Positions 9,074-16,926 are shown, counted from the stretch's first letter. The stretch is DNA of 39,318 nucleotides from Microvirga roseola (GCF_020866965.1 NZ_JAJATX010000023.1:1-39318), one strand, 5' to 3'. The notes: a model not told the origin generated them from the sequence alone. Translations and numbers: made by a program.

Positions 9074-9528
9074 CGCCTGCTCTTTAGGAGTTCATGCTGA
9101 TCGGCCGGGGAGAAAAGTCGCACTGCTCGCCAAACTATCTGAGTGCATTTTGCCGTACGTGAACATCGTCATAGCGGGCTAGCCCGACTCCACGCCCAAG
9201 ATATCTCGGCGGATAGAATGTCCTCACAGTAGGCAAACAATACACTGCTCAGGAGGTGTCACAACGGATAGATGCAAGCAGCGCAAAAGCTATTGTGACG
9301 CAGGCACAACGGCCCATGTCCACAGCAACGTTTATTGAAGAACTCGCCACGACCCACGGCGCAGGCACTGCGGGCACCATATCGGGTGTCTCCGGCTGAC
9401 ACTCCTGGACAAACGGATGCCACTCATGAGGTCAGCTAGCATTCCAGTCTCCTCGCTGAGAAGCTTCTCGCTGCAGGGCTGGTCTCGACACTCGATACCA
9501 GCGGACTGCTCAACAGGAAGCAAGCGTC
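9074..9528. other. Promoter region of the secretion locus, no gene seen
   Basis: About 455 bases between the DUF6894 gene and the first small repeat protein. Open frames here give no recognisable protein. It must hold the promoter of the 9529-15100 locus. I found no convincing -35/-10 pair on the plus strand but did find one separated inverted repeat (9258-9299). Confidence 0.45.
9258..9299. promoter_or_regulatory. Inverted repeat GTCACAA-N28-TTGTGAC
   Basis: GTCACAA at 9258-9264 and its exact complement TTGTGAC at 9293-9299 are 28 bases apart, about 230 bases before the first small repeat-protein gene. Centre to centre they are 35 bases apart, between three and four helical turns. Two operator half-sites are possible; chance is not excluded for a 7-base repeat. 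Confidence 0.25.
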
Positions 9529-9771
9529 ATGAACACCAACTTCACCGATATCCTGCAGGGCAACTACAACGTTAGCGACCATGATTCTACAGCAGCCTCG
9601 GCGGCCGACTCCGGCGACAACGGCGTTGTTGGTGGTCTGCTCGCTCTCAATGCTCTCAATCCCGCCACGTCAACAGCGGCCGGAGTGAATCTCTCTCCTG
9701 TGACCCAGGCGAATGTCGGCTCGGACATCGATGCCATTCTCGATGCCGACATCTTTGCGGATCTCCTCTGA
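9529..9771 (+). CDS. Small acidic repeat protein 1, putative type I secretion substrate
   Basis: An 80-residue protein with no family I can name. It contains the module that defines this locus: GNYNVSDHDSTAASAADSG, a hydrophobic Gly/Leu/Ala stretch (33-44), then NPATSTAAGVNLSPVTQANV. It ends with the acidic-hydrophobic tail ILDADIFADLL. It has no Lys, Arg or Cys, and its only His is in the Asp-His-Asp motif (17-19). There is no N-terminal signal peptide. A C-terminal acidic residue followed by hydrophobic ones is typical of substrates of PrtD/HasD-type exporters, and such an exporter is encoded 730 bases downstream. AGGAAG precedes the ATG at good spacing. Secretion is inferred; the final role (matrix, adhesion, other) is unknown. 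Confidence 0.8.
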   Translation: MNTNFTDILQGNYNVSDHDSTAASAADSGDNGVVGGLLALNALNPATSTAAGVNLSPVTQANVGSDIDAILDADIFADLL

Positions 9772-9840
9772 AGTCGCTGCTCAACCGAAGCAACTAACCC
9801 TCAGTGGCTCTATGCCACCGCGGGATTGAAAGGACACTCC

Positions 9841-10083
9841 ATGTCGAATGGCATATTCTCGCTCCTGGAGCAGGGCAACTGGAATATCAGCGATCACGAC
9901 GCAACAGCCGGATCGGCAGCGGACTCTGGCGGAAACTTCGTCGCCGGACTGATTGCCATCAATGCCGGCAATCTGGCTACCGCCACGGCTGCAGCAGTGA
10001 ATGTATCCCCTGTTACTCAAATCAACCTCGGCTTGGATCTCGACTCGATCGTCGATGGAGACATCGGCGCTGATATTCTCTGA
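9841..10083 (+). CDS. Small acidic repeat protein 2, putative type I secretion substrate
   Basis: An 80-residue paralogue of its neighbours: GNWNISDHDATAGSAADSGG, a hydrophobic centre (FVAGLIAINAGN), ATATAAAVNVSPVTQINLG, and the end IVDGDIGADIL. Again it has no Lys, Arg or Cys and one His, in Asp-His-Asp. The ATG at 9841 is preceded by GAAAGGAC at about seven bases. An in-frame TTG at 9826 lies within that ribosome-binding region and is rejected as start. It differs from copies 1 and 3 at many positions while keeping the motif residues, so the duplication is old and the motif is under selection (inference). Confidence 0.8.
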   Translation: MSNGIFSLLEQGNWNISDHDATAGSAADSGGNFVAGLIAINAGNLATATAAAVNVSPVTQINLGLDLDSIVDGDIGADIL

Positions 10084-10160
10084 ACTGCGACTGACGCCGA
10101 CTCCCCGAGCGCAGCCTGCAAGAGCAAGGGCTGTGACCTACAATGGAAAAGGAAACGACT

Positions 10161-10406
10161 ATGGCGAACCTCAATTGGTCTGATTTCGATCAAACTAACT
10201 ATAACTACAGCGATCATGATGCGACAGCTGTATCGGGAGCCGACTCGGGCGGCAATGGGGTCTTTGGAGGGTTGATCGCAGCGAATGCTCTCAACCCTGC
10301 AACGGCCACCTCTGCCGGGGTGAATCTCTCACCGATCACGCAGGCGAATGTGGCTTCGGATATCGACGCCCTGGCCGACGCAGACCTCTTTGCTGATCTC
10401 CTCTAA
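10161..10406 (+). CDS. Small acidic repeat protein 3, putative type I secretion substrate
   Basis: An 81-residue third paralogue: TNYNYSDHDATAVSGADSGG, hydrophobic VFGGLIAANALN, then ATATSAGVNLSPITQANVA, and the tail DALADADLFADLL. Lys, Arg and Cys are again absent, and one His occurs, in Asp-His-Asp. The ATG at 10161 follows AAGGAAA; the in-frame ATG at 10143 lies just upstream of that site. A terminator-like hairpin follows the stop at once, so the three small genes may be transcribed at a higher level than the transporter genes behind them. Confidence 0.8.
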   Translation: MANLNWSDFDQTNYNYSDHDATAVSGADSGGNGVFGGLIAANALNPATATSAGVNLSPITQANVASDIDALADADLFADLL

Positions 10407-10438
10407 GAAGTAGACCTCCTCACCTCGGGTACAGCAGG

Positions 10439-10473
10439 CAGGGGCCGGAGCTGCCGGATTCGGCCCCTGTTTT
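10439..10473 (+). terminator. Hairpin with T-run between substrate genes and exporter genes
   Basis: CAGGGGCCG (10439-10447) pairs perfectly with CGGCCCCTG (10461-10469) across a 13-base loop and is followed by TTTT. This is a convincing rho-independent terminator. It lies between the third small gene and the ABC gene and probably acts as a partial terminator, allowing many substrate transcripts per transporter transcript. Confidence 0.7.
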
Positions 10474-10503
10474 CCAGCTTCAGATGTCTGGATCTGCCGC
10501 GAG

Positions 10504-12408
10504 ATGATCCTGCCTATCGGTTGGATGCGGTTTCCTCAAAGCAATAGGCCAGCAATGCCGTCAAACGCAAAGCTCACAGATCTTCAACGGGCCCTGAAGG
10601 CGTGCCGTGGATCTCTGGCGTTGGTGTTCATCTATAGCTCAGGATACAATATCCTGCTATTAGCGCCCTCGCTGTATCTCCTGCAGATCTATGATCGCGT
10701 TCTGTCGAGTCGCAGCCTCGACACCTTATTGATGCTGACGCTGATTACCGCTGCGGCGGTAATGGTTGATGGCCTCCTCGACACCCTGCGACGGGCAGCA
10801 CTGTCTCGGATCGGGGTTTGGCTCGAAGATCGGTTGCGTCCGAGCGTCTTCAGCGCGGCGTTTGAATATGCCCGACAGAAAGATGCGGGCATTGCAGCGG
10901 AGGCCTGCCGAGATCTTAGCACGTTGCGTCAGTTCATTGCTTCGCCTGCGAGCATCGTTCTATTCGACTTGCCCTGGGCGCTCATCTTCTTTGCGGTCCT
11001 GTTTCTCGTGCATCCCCTGTTAGGGATCATTGGCGGCTTCGGTGCACTGATCATGCTCGCCTGCGCACTCGCGAGCGAGCTCCTTACCCGTGCGCCGCTG
11101 AGTCGCGCTCAGGCCGCCGATATGGCGACATACCAGCGTCTCGGTGGCGCCTTGCGCAATGTTCAGGCGATCCGCGCCATGGGAATGCTCGATGGAGCCG
11201 CTCGGCTCGTCTATAAAGACGTAGGAACAGCCAGCGAAGCCCAAGGCTCGGCAGCGCGGCGCAGCGAAGTGCTCCAGGCAATTTCGAAGTGCACGCGCGC
11301 CCTTGTTCAAGTCTCGATAATGGGAGCAGCAGCCTGGCTTGTCCTGCAGGATCATCTCAATGCAGGCATTATCTTCGTATCTTCGCTTCTCCTTGGACGC
11401 GGCCTTGCACCGATCGACGGCGTTGTCGGCAGCTGGAAGGCCTTCGGCTCGGCACGTCTCGCTTACCGGCGCCTGAGTGAAGTGCTGTCGTCTGTCGACG
11501 CAAACGAGGGCGGCCATGCATTTCCGCTCTCGCGGCCTGCAGGCTCCCTCACGGTTGATAACCTGACATTCGTCCCACCCGGCTCGACCAATCTGGTGCT
11601 CCAGGCCGTATCGATCCGACTCTCCCCCGGGGAATGCATCGGCATCATCGGACCCTCCGGTGCCGGCAAGTCGACGCTGGCGCGCATGATCATGGGAATC
11701 TCGACACCCACGATGGGTCGCGTACGTTTAGACGGAGCCGACATAGCGCTGTGGCTGCATGGGGGCGGAGCAAAGTATCTCGGGTATTTGCCGCAGGAGA
11801 TCGAGCTGTTCGAAGGAACTATCAAGGACAATATTGCTCGCCTGCGTGATGCAGAGCCGGAGGAGGTCATTCGAGCAGCGAAACTCGTGGGGCTACACGA
11901 CACGATCATGCAATTGCCTCGCGGCTATGACACGCAAATTGGCGAGGGTGGCTTCAGGTTGTCAGGCGGCCAGCGCCAGAGCCTTGGCCTCGCCAGGGCA
12001 TTCTTCGGATCCCCCCAGCTGGTCGTCCTCGACGAGCCGAATGCCAATCTCGATGACACTGGAGAGCAGGCGCTTTACCATGCTGTCGAGCAAATGAAGG
12101 CTGCCGGTACATCGGTCATTATCATCACACATAGGTTCGGAATTCTCAACGTTACCGACAAAATTGCGGTCATGCGTGGCGGCACCGTCAGTGCGTTTGG
12201 CACGAGTGATGAGATCTACCAGAAATATTTCCGGAAGATGAGAGCTGAACCAGGTCCGAGCGAAACCGCCGCCGCTTCAGGCGCTGTAGGATTGGCGCCG
12301 GCGAAGAGCGAACCGACCACGGATGTCGCGCAGAAGCTGCCGCGGGTTGCGCCACTGCAAGTTTCTGGCGCCCCCCTGTCTCCCGGAGGATTGATGCAAT
12401 GGCTGTGA
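10504..12408 (+). CDS. Type I secretion ABC transporter, PrtD/HasD-like permease-ATPase
   Basis: A 634-residue inner-membrane half-transporter of the PrtD/PrsD/HasD group. The membrane domain spans about residues 35-320 and begins IYSSGYNILLLAPSLYLLQI, typical of this group and without the peptidase domain of bacteriocin exporters. The nucleotide-binding domain has Walker A GPSGAGKST (about 383-391), signature LSGGQRQ (about 485-491), Walker B LVVLDEPN (about 506-513) and the switch His in ITHR. After the ATPase there is a Pro/Ala-rich tail of about 70 residues. ATG 10504 and the in-frame ATG 10555 (MPSNAKLTDLQRAL) are both possible starts; the second fits family length better. It should form the export channel with the next gene product and an outer-membrane TolC protein, which is not encoded in this window. 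Confidence 0.93.
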   Translation: MILPIGWMRFPQSNRPAMPSNAKLTDLQRALKACRGSLALVFIYSSGYNILLLAPSLYLLQIYDRVLSSRSLDTLLMLTLITAAAVMVDGLLDTLRRAALSRIGVWLEDRLRPSVFSAAFEYARQKDAGIAAEACRDLSTLRQFIASPASIVLFDLPWALIFFAVLFLVHPLLGIIGGFGALIMLACALASELLTRAPLSRAQAADMATYQRLGGALRNVQAIRAMGMLDGAARLVYKDVGTASEAQGSAARRSEVLQAISKCTRALVQVSIMGAAAWLVLQDHLNAGIIFVSSLLLGRGLAPIDGVVGSWKAFGSARLAYRRLSEVLSSVDANEGGHAFPLSRPAGSLTVDNLTFVPPGSTNLVLQAVSIRLSPGECIGIIGPSGAGKSTLARMIMGISTPTMGRVRLDGADIALWLHGGGAKYLGYLPQEIELFEGTIKDNIARLRDAEPEEVIRAAKLVGLHDTIMQLPRGYDTQIGEGGFRLSGGQRQSLGLARAFFGSPQLVVLDEPNANLDDTGEQALYHAVEQMKAAGTSVIIITHRFGILNVTDKIAVMRGGTVSAFGTSDEIYQKYFRKMRAEPGPSETAAASGAVGLAPAKSEPTTDVAQKLPRVAPLQVSGAPLSPGGLMQWL

Positions 12409-13757
12409 TCTCCTCGCGCGCGCTAGCGCAGCAGTGTGAAGGCGCCTTGCCGAGTGTGCCCTCGACGCCTTTCCCGCGCTTGCGCCACGTCGCTCTTGCA
12501 GGCAACAGCCTGATTGCAATCTTCATGGTTGGCTTGGGTGCCTGGGCGATAGTCGCACCCCTGAGGAGTGCTGCGATTGCGGCCGGTATTGTCGAGGCGG
12601 AGACAAGCCGAAAAACTGTCCAGCATCTGGAGGGTGGAATCGTGCGTACAATCCTGGTTCGCGACGGCGACAGGGTTCATGCCGGGCAGGCCCTGCTTCG
12701 CCTCGAGGACACTCGCGCCAGAACCCAGTTGCAGGTACTGCGCAGTCAGCTCTGGGATGCTCAGGCGCGGGAGGCTCGCTTGCTGGCCGAGCGAGGAGGA
12801 CTCGAGAACATTGACCTTCCGGACGAGCTTCACACCGCCAGTCAAAGCGATCCCGCCGTTCGCGCCATCTTGGCTGGCCAGCAAGCGATATTCGAAAGCC
12901 GGAGGCAGGTCATGCGTTCCCAGAATGCAGTTCTGATAGAGCGTAGCATCCAGGTCGAGAAGGAGATCATTGGCTTGAAGGCCCAGGAGGCCGCTGCCGG
13001 GAAGCGGTCGCAAATCATTCGACGGGAAATCGATACAGTTCAGGCATTGGTAAATAAGGGTCTTACACCACGACCCCGCCTGCTCGCGCTACAGCGCGAG
13101 ATGGTTGAAATAGACGGTCGAAGAGGTGAAACAGCGGCTCGCATTTCGCGGGCCTATCAGGTCATTGCAGAAGTAAAAGCCAATTTGCTGAAGCTACAAA
13201 GCGATCACCAGAACGAGGTCGTGCAATCCCTGCACAAAACCCAAAACCTGATGATGCAGTTGGCGGAGAAAATCCAGGCGGCCGCGGACCAACTCTCCCG
13301 CACTGAAGTCACGGCTCCCGAGAGCGGTGTCGTTACTGACCTGCGTGTCCGTACGCCGGGCGGCGTGATCAGTCCCGGCGCTCCTCTCATGGATATCATC
13401 CCGCAGGATGATCGCTTGATTGTCAATGCGCGCCTCCGCCCGGAAGACATTGATGTGGTCCGCGTGGGCCAAGCCGCCGAGGTTCATCTTCTGGCCTACA
13501 AGCAGCGACGAGTTCCACCCTTGAAAGGATCTGTCGTCTATGTGTCTGCCGACCGTCTGGTGGACCGGCGTACTGACCAAGCCTACTTCGCCACGCAGAT
13601 TCGGGTGGACGAAGGTCATCCAGAGCATGTCAGCAATGTCGAGATGGTGCCCGGAATGCCGGTCCAGGTCTTCATCGAGACCGGCGAAAGCACGGCAGCA
13701 CTCTATGCCCTCGGCCCGCTCCTCGACTCATTCCACCGTGCGTTCCGAGAGGACTAA
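12399..13757 (+). CDS. HlyD/PrtE-type membrane fusion protein of type I secretion
   Basis: A 452-residue periplasmic adaptor anchored by one N-terminal span (about 33-55). The motif KTVQHLEGGIVRTILVRDGD is the conserved lipoyl/barrel-sandwich start of PrtE/HlyD proteins. A long coiled-coil hairpin (about 105-290) follows, then VTAPESGVVTDLRVRTPGG and a C-terminal beta domain ending near VEMVPGMPVQVFIETGE. The start ATG overlaps the end of the ABC gene by ten bases and has GGAGGA eight bases upstream, so the two are translationally coupled. It links the ABC transporter to TolC. There is no signal peptidase site, as usual for this family. Confidence 0.93.
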   Translation: MAVISSRALAQQCEGALPSVPSTPFPRLRHVALAGNSLIAIFMVGLGAWAIVAPLRSAAIAAGIVEAETSRKTVQHLEGGIVRTILVRDGDRVHAGQALLRLEDTRARTQLQVLRSQLWDAQAREARLLAERGGLENIDLPDELHTASQSDPAVRAILAGQQAIFESRRQVMRSQNAVLIERSIQVEKEIIGLKAQEAAAGKRSQIIRREIDTVQALVNKGLTPRPRLLALQREMVEIDGRRGETAARISRAYQVIAEVKANLLKLQSDHQNEVVQSLHKTQNLMMQLAEKIQAAADQLSRTEVTAPESGVVTDLRVRTPGGVISPGAPLMDIIPQDDRLIVNARLRPEDIDVVRVGQAAEVHLLAYKQRRVPPLKGSVVYVSADRLVDRRTDQAYFATQIRVDEGHPEHVSNVEMVPGMPVQVFIETGESTAALYALGPLLDSFHRAFRED

Positions 13758-13855
13758 AGTGTGAGAGTACAAAGGCATCGTCGCACACACGAGAGAGCTT
13801 CGCTTCCATCACTGAAGATTTACGGAGCTTCGGAGCAAGTTCCTTGGAGATCGCC

Positions 13856-15100
13856 ATGTTGGGAAACAGCCTTGGATTTGAAGGCCGGAGTGGGGCGCGG
13901 TCTCACAACAACCTTGATCTCCACCTGAACGGAGGCCCCTCCCGGGCCAGCAGCCCTGAGGAACGTACTGACGGTTTGCGCAACAACTGGCGCCTTTCTG
14001 GCGAGACCCACGACACCCTAGCACCTGCCGGTATCCTGAGTCCCGTCCAGGGGGGCAGTCCGAGTGTTTCGCCTCAAGCTTCACTGGGCACAAGCCTCCC
14101 GTTACCCAGTAGTGATCTCTCCGACGGGGCGACGGCTCCGGCGTTGGACGATAAAGGAGAGGATCTCGCCTTTGCATCATCCTGGCCCCCAGGCGCTGAG
14201 ACGGCCAGTCTTATGGAGCATGCGCCGGCAGATACGGATGATTTGATTGCCGCCAAATTGCCGAGCCCGCCGGATCCTGCCCCAATCGAGCATGGTAATT
14301 CCACTTCCGAAGGACGTCCTACCGGCTCCGGGCTCGAGCAGGAGGCTGTTAAGCACGGTACATTCCTTGGATATCTGACAAGCGGGCCGGAGCAGGAGAC
14401 CCATGATAGTCCGGGCAGTGTCGAAAATCCGCAGGTTCCGAAGTTGTCTGGGGAGGCTTGGATCCAAACTAGCCCAGTTGTCTCTGCAGTACAGCAGACG
14501 AACGCTACGGTCGCCGATCACGATGCTATCGCCTCTGCCACAGCCAATACGTTCATAGACCAAATCTACGAAAGCATTGTGTTCGTGGGAGGAAACACCG
14601 CTGTTGCAACAGCGGTGAACATCGCACCTGTCGAACAACTCAACCAGAATGCCGCCTATGCCAGCGGTTTGTCAGAGAACTCCTATGGGTCGCCGCAATT
14701 TAATGTCACTGTAGCCGATAACGATGCCGTCTCGTATTCAGAGGCCGGAACGTACATCAACTACAGCTATAACAGCATAATCGTTGTGCTCGGAAACACG
14801 GCTGCGGCTGACGCACTCAACTATTCCCCTGTCGAGCAGACGAACCAAGGCAACAGGCCAACCGCATCAAGCGCGTCCTCGTTCGACGAACTATCGCAGG
14901 CGAACTGGGCGACCGGGGATAGTGATAGCGACGCGACGGCCAATTCGCACGTCGTCATCAACAGCTCAGTCAGTAGCATGATTCTGTCCTCAATTCGTGG
15001 GCCGGCCTCCGAGGGAGTGCAAAGAGGCCCTACAGATGGCGTAATGGATCACCCTCTATGGGACGACTTCGCAGAAGCTTACGGAGACGCCCTCGCATGA
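13856..15100 (+). CDS. Large repeat protein carrying the locus-specific module
   Basis: A 414-residue protein. Residues 1-200 are low-complexity, rich in Ser, Pro, Gly and Glu, with no recognised domain. Residues about 211-262 hold a first module (QTNATVADHDAIASATA, then NTAVATAVNIAPVEQLN). Residues 279-330 hold a second (FNVTVADNDAVSYSEA, then NTAAADALNYSPVEQTN). Residues 348-379 hold a shortened third (QANWATGDSDSDATA). These match the three small upstream proteins in motif order and spacing. There is no Cys, and the modules contain almost no Lys or Arg. The tail is acidic (PLWDDFAEAYGDALA). The start ATG follows TTGGAG by six bases; an upstream TTG at 13844 overlaps that site. It lies 98 bases after the adaptor gene and is probably a further substrate or the scaffold for the small ones (inference). 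Confidence 0.8.
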   Translation: MLGNSLGFEGRSGARSHNNLDLHLNGGPSRASSPEERTDGLRNNWRLSGETHDTLAPAGILSPVQGGSPSVSPQASLGTSLPLPSSDLSDGATAPALDDKGEDLAFASSWPPGAETASLMEHAPADTDDLIAAKLPSPPDPAPIEHGNSTSEGRPTGSGLEQEAVKHGTFLGYLTSGPEQETHDSPGSVENPQVPKLSGEAWIQTSPVVSAVQQTNATVADHDAIASATANTFIDQIYESIVFVGGNTAVATAVNIAPVEQLNQNAAYASGLSENSYGSPQFNVTVADNDAVSYSEAGTYINYSYNSIIVVLGNTAAADALNYSPVEQTNQGNRPTASSASSFDELSQANWATGDSDSDATANSHVVINSSVSSMILSSIRGPASEGVQRGPTDGVMDHPLWDDFAEAYGDALA

Positions 15101-15309
15101 GGCAGTGTTTTAGAGGGGTTGAGCGAGTGCTGTCACTGCGGGCAGCATCGTGACGGATCGGAACGGTTCAAACCGTTGGGCATGATCGAACTGGCGAGCC
15201 CCCGCCGATAGGAGTTGACACCGACCAGATGTCGTCATCCTTCGATGCCTTGAACTTGCACGTGTCACAAGGTGTACAGACGGCATGAATATCCGTCAGG
15301 AGACCATTC

Positions 15310-15444
15310 ATGACGGCCAACATGCAGGAACTGGAGGTTCTCATCCTGATGGCTCTCAAGCGAGCCGCCGCTCAGAACAGGCCCGATATTGTAGATTGCC
15401 TCCTGAGGGCTCTCGAACTCATCACGGAGGAGCAGCGGGTGTGA
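15310..15444 (+). CDS. Small 44-residue helical protein, hypothetical
   Basis: A short frame starting MTANMQELEVLILMALKRAA and ending ELITEEQRV. It reads as two amphipathic helices with regularly spaced Leu. CAGGAGA stands six bases before the ATG, a strong ribosome-binding site. Composition and periodicity look like a real small protein, but I cannot name a family. It lies between the repeat-protein gene and a PRC-barrel gene, with long untranslated sequence on both sides. Confidence 0.55.
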   Translation: MTANMQELEVLILMALKRAAAQNRPDIVDCLLRALELITEEQRV

Positions 15445-15597
15445 ACTGACGCGCCGTTTTGACGGGGACGGAAGAAATCGCGCCGCAAAGCCGGAGATGA
15501 GTAGGCAAGCAAGTCGAGGTTGACGACGAGCGCGGCAACCGCATCTCCAAGACCGGTACCGCGGGCGACAGGCGCTAATCTGCCCGCACCAGATGCA

Positions 15598-15619
15598 CCC
15601 GGGGCTAGTCTGCCCCGGG
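15598..15619. other. Perfect hairpin CCCGGGG / CCCCGGG in a gap
   Basis: A 7-base-pair GC stem with the 8-base loop CTAGTCTG, about 160 bases before the PRC-barrel gene. No T-run follows on either strand. The gap 15445-15778 otherwise holds nothing I recognise. It could be a transcription or RNA-stability signal or chance in GC-rich DNA. Confidence 0.25.
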
Positions 15620-15778
15620 TCCCCATCCTGAGCCTCCAGGAACGCCACGAGCAGGCTGGCGACCTGTTCTTGGTACGCCATCAGACAATCCGCCCGGCGG
15701 ATCTGAAACCGGAGCGCTCGCCAAGCGTCACCTCTTCGACGGACAAGCTGTGGGCTAGTCTCAGCAGGAGGTGCTGTT

Positions 15779-16531
15779 ATGGACGAGAAACGTACTCCCG
15801 GAGCAGAGCGGAACCTGAATGCGCAGAGCGCCACCGGAACCCGTGGTTCTGACGAGGCATCCAGGGGGATTGCCGGTCAGGTGCAGGATGCCCTGAACCA
15901 GGCGGCCGGAGCTGCCTCCGAAACGGTCCAAACAGCTTACGGCCAGAGCCGAAAGTATGCCCGCCAGGTCGGTGAACGCTATCCCCAAGCTCGGCGCTAT
16001 TATGACCGCGGCTCAAGGGCGGTGAACTACGGCCTCTCCGAGGCCCCTCTCCTGTCGCTGCTGGCGGTGGGGGCCGTGGGGTACCTGTTTGCCTGGGCCA
16101 TTCACGGCGGCCATGGTGACCGTCAGGAGCAGATGATGCGCCGGGCCAGGAAAGGGGATTATCCGGGCTTCCGCTCCGGCAAGCCCCTAATCGAGAGCGA
16201 CCGCGTGGAAGGAACGGCGGTTTACGACTTCGACGGCAATCACATCGGCACGATCAAGCGGGTGATGATCGAGAAGGTCAGCGGTCGCGTTGCCTACGCA
16301 GTGATGTCGTTTGGCGGCTTTCTCGGCCTGGGCTCGGAGGAGTATGCCATTCCCTGGAGCGTGCTCGACTACGACACAGAACTAGAGGGCTACCGGACCG
16401 CCCTCACGGAGGAAGACGTTCGGCATGCCCCGAGCTTCTCGCGCGATCAGGGCTCTGACTGGTCGGACCCGCAGCGAGATCGGGAACTGCACGACTACTA
16501 CGGCGTGACCTACTACTGGCTGTCGTCCTAG
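15779..16531 (+). CDS. PRC-barrel domain membrane-associated protein
   Basis: A 250-residue protein. The N-terminal 75 residues are polar and Ala/Gln-rich with coiled-coil character. One membrane span follows (about 85-105, APLLSLLAVGAVGYLFAWAI). The PRC-barrel is at about 140-205: VEGTAVYDFDGNHIGTIK, then GFLGLGSEEYAIPWSVLDYD. PRC barrels are small beta domains that bind RNA or protein partners; in this order they are often found in stress-related envelope proteins. The Tyr-rich C-terminus (DYYGVTYYWLSS) is common in such proteins. AGGAGGT six bases before the ATG is an excellent ribosome-binding site. Confidence 0.88.
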   Translation: MDEKRTPGAERNLNAQSATGTRGSDEASRGIAGQVQDALNQAAGAASETVQTAYGQSRKYARQVGERYPQARRYYDRGSRAVNYGLSEAPLLSLLAVGAVGYLFAWAIHGGHGDRQEQMMRRARKGDYPGFRSGKPLIESDRVEGTAVYDFDGNHIGTIKRVMIEKVSGRVAYAVMSFGGFLGLGSEEYAIPWSVLDYDTELEGYRTALTEEDVRHAPSFSRDQGSDWSDPQRDRELHDYYGVTYYWLSS

Positions 16532-16651
16532 CGGCACCAGCTACACGTCCGATCAATCGCCGGTCCTGTTGCAAGAGCACCCTCAGGTTAACCGGCGGGG
16601 GCCGGACGAAGGCCTAGGTGAGGCCTGAGGAATCCCCCTCGCCATGTCAGC

Positions 16652-16926
16652 CACCGCTTTCCTGCGGAAGTGATCAGTCGTGCGTCTGGTTATACTTTCT
16701 GTTTCCACTCGGCCTGCGCATGGTCGAGAAGATGCTCGCCGCCCAAGGTATTCTGGTCAGCCACGAAACCGTGCGGCAGTGGGCACTGAAACTCTACCAG
16801 AGCTTTGCCACCCGGATCCGCCGCCATTCTTCCAGCGCCCCGGGGGATAAACTGGCATGTGGATAACGTTTTCGTCAGAATCGCTGGGAAAAAAATTGGT
16901 TGTCGCGGGCCGTGGACCGGTACGGG
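16652..16926 (+). pseudogene. Decayed IS6-family transposase fragment
   Basis: Pieces of an IS6/IS26-type transposase are readable across several frames: HRFPAEVISRA, then VWLYFLFPLGLRMVEKMLAA, GILVSHETVRQWALKL, PGDK, then WHVDNVFVRIAGKK and SRAVDRYG. At least three shifts are needed (near 16685, 16850 and in the A-run near 16890). The first catalytic Asp lies in the WHVD segment. The C-terminal half and the inverted repeats are not found. This is an old, inactive insertion remnant. Confidence 0.7.

Noticed and set aside
9529..10406. Curlin-type amyloid repeats in the small proteins
   Set aside because: Gln and Asn spacing only loosely recalls curlin repeats, there is no Sec signal peptide and no csg gene; kept only as an analogy.
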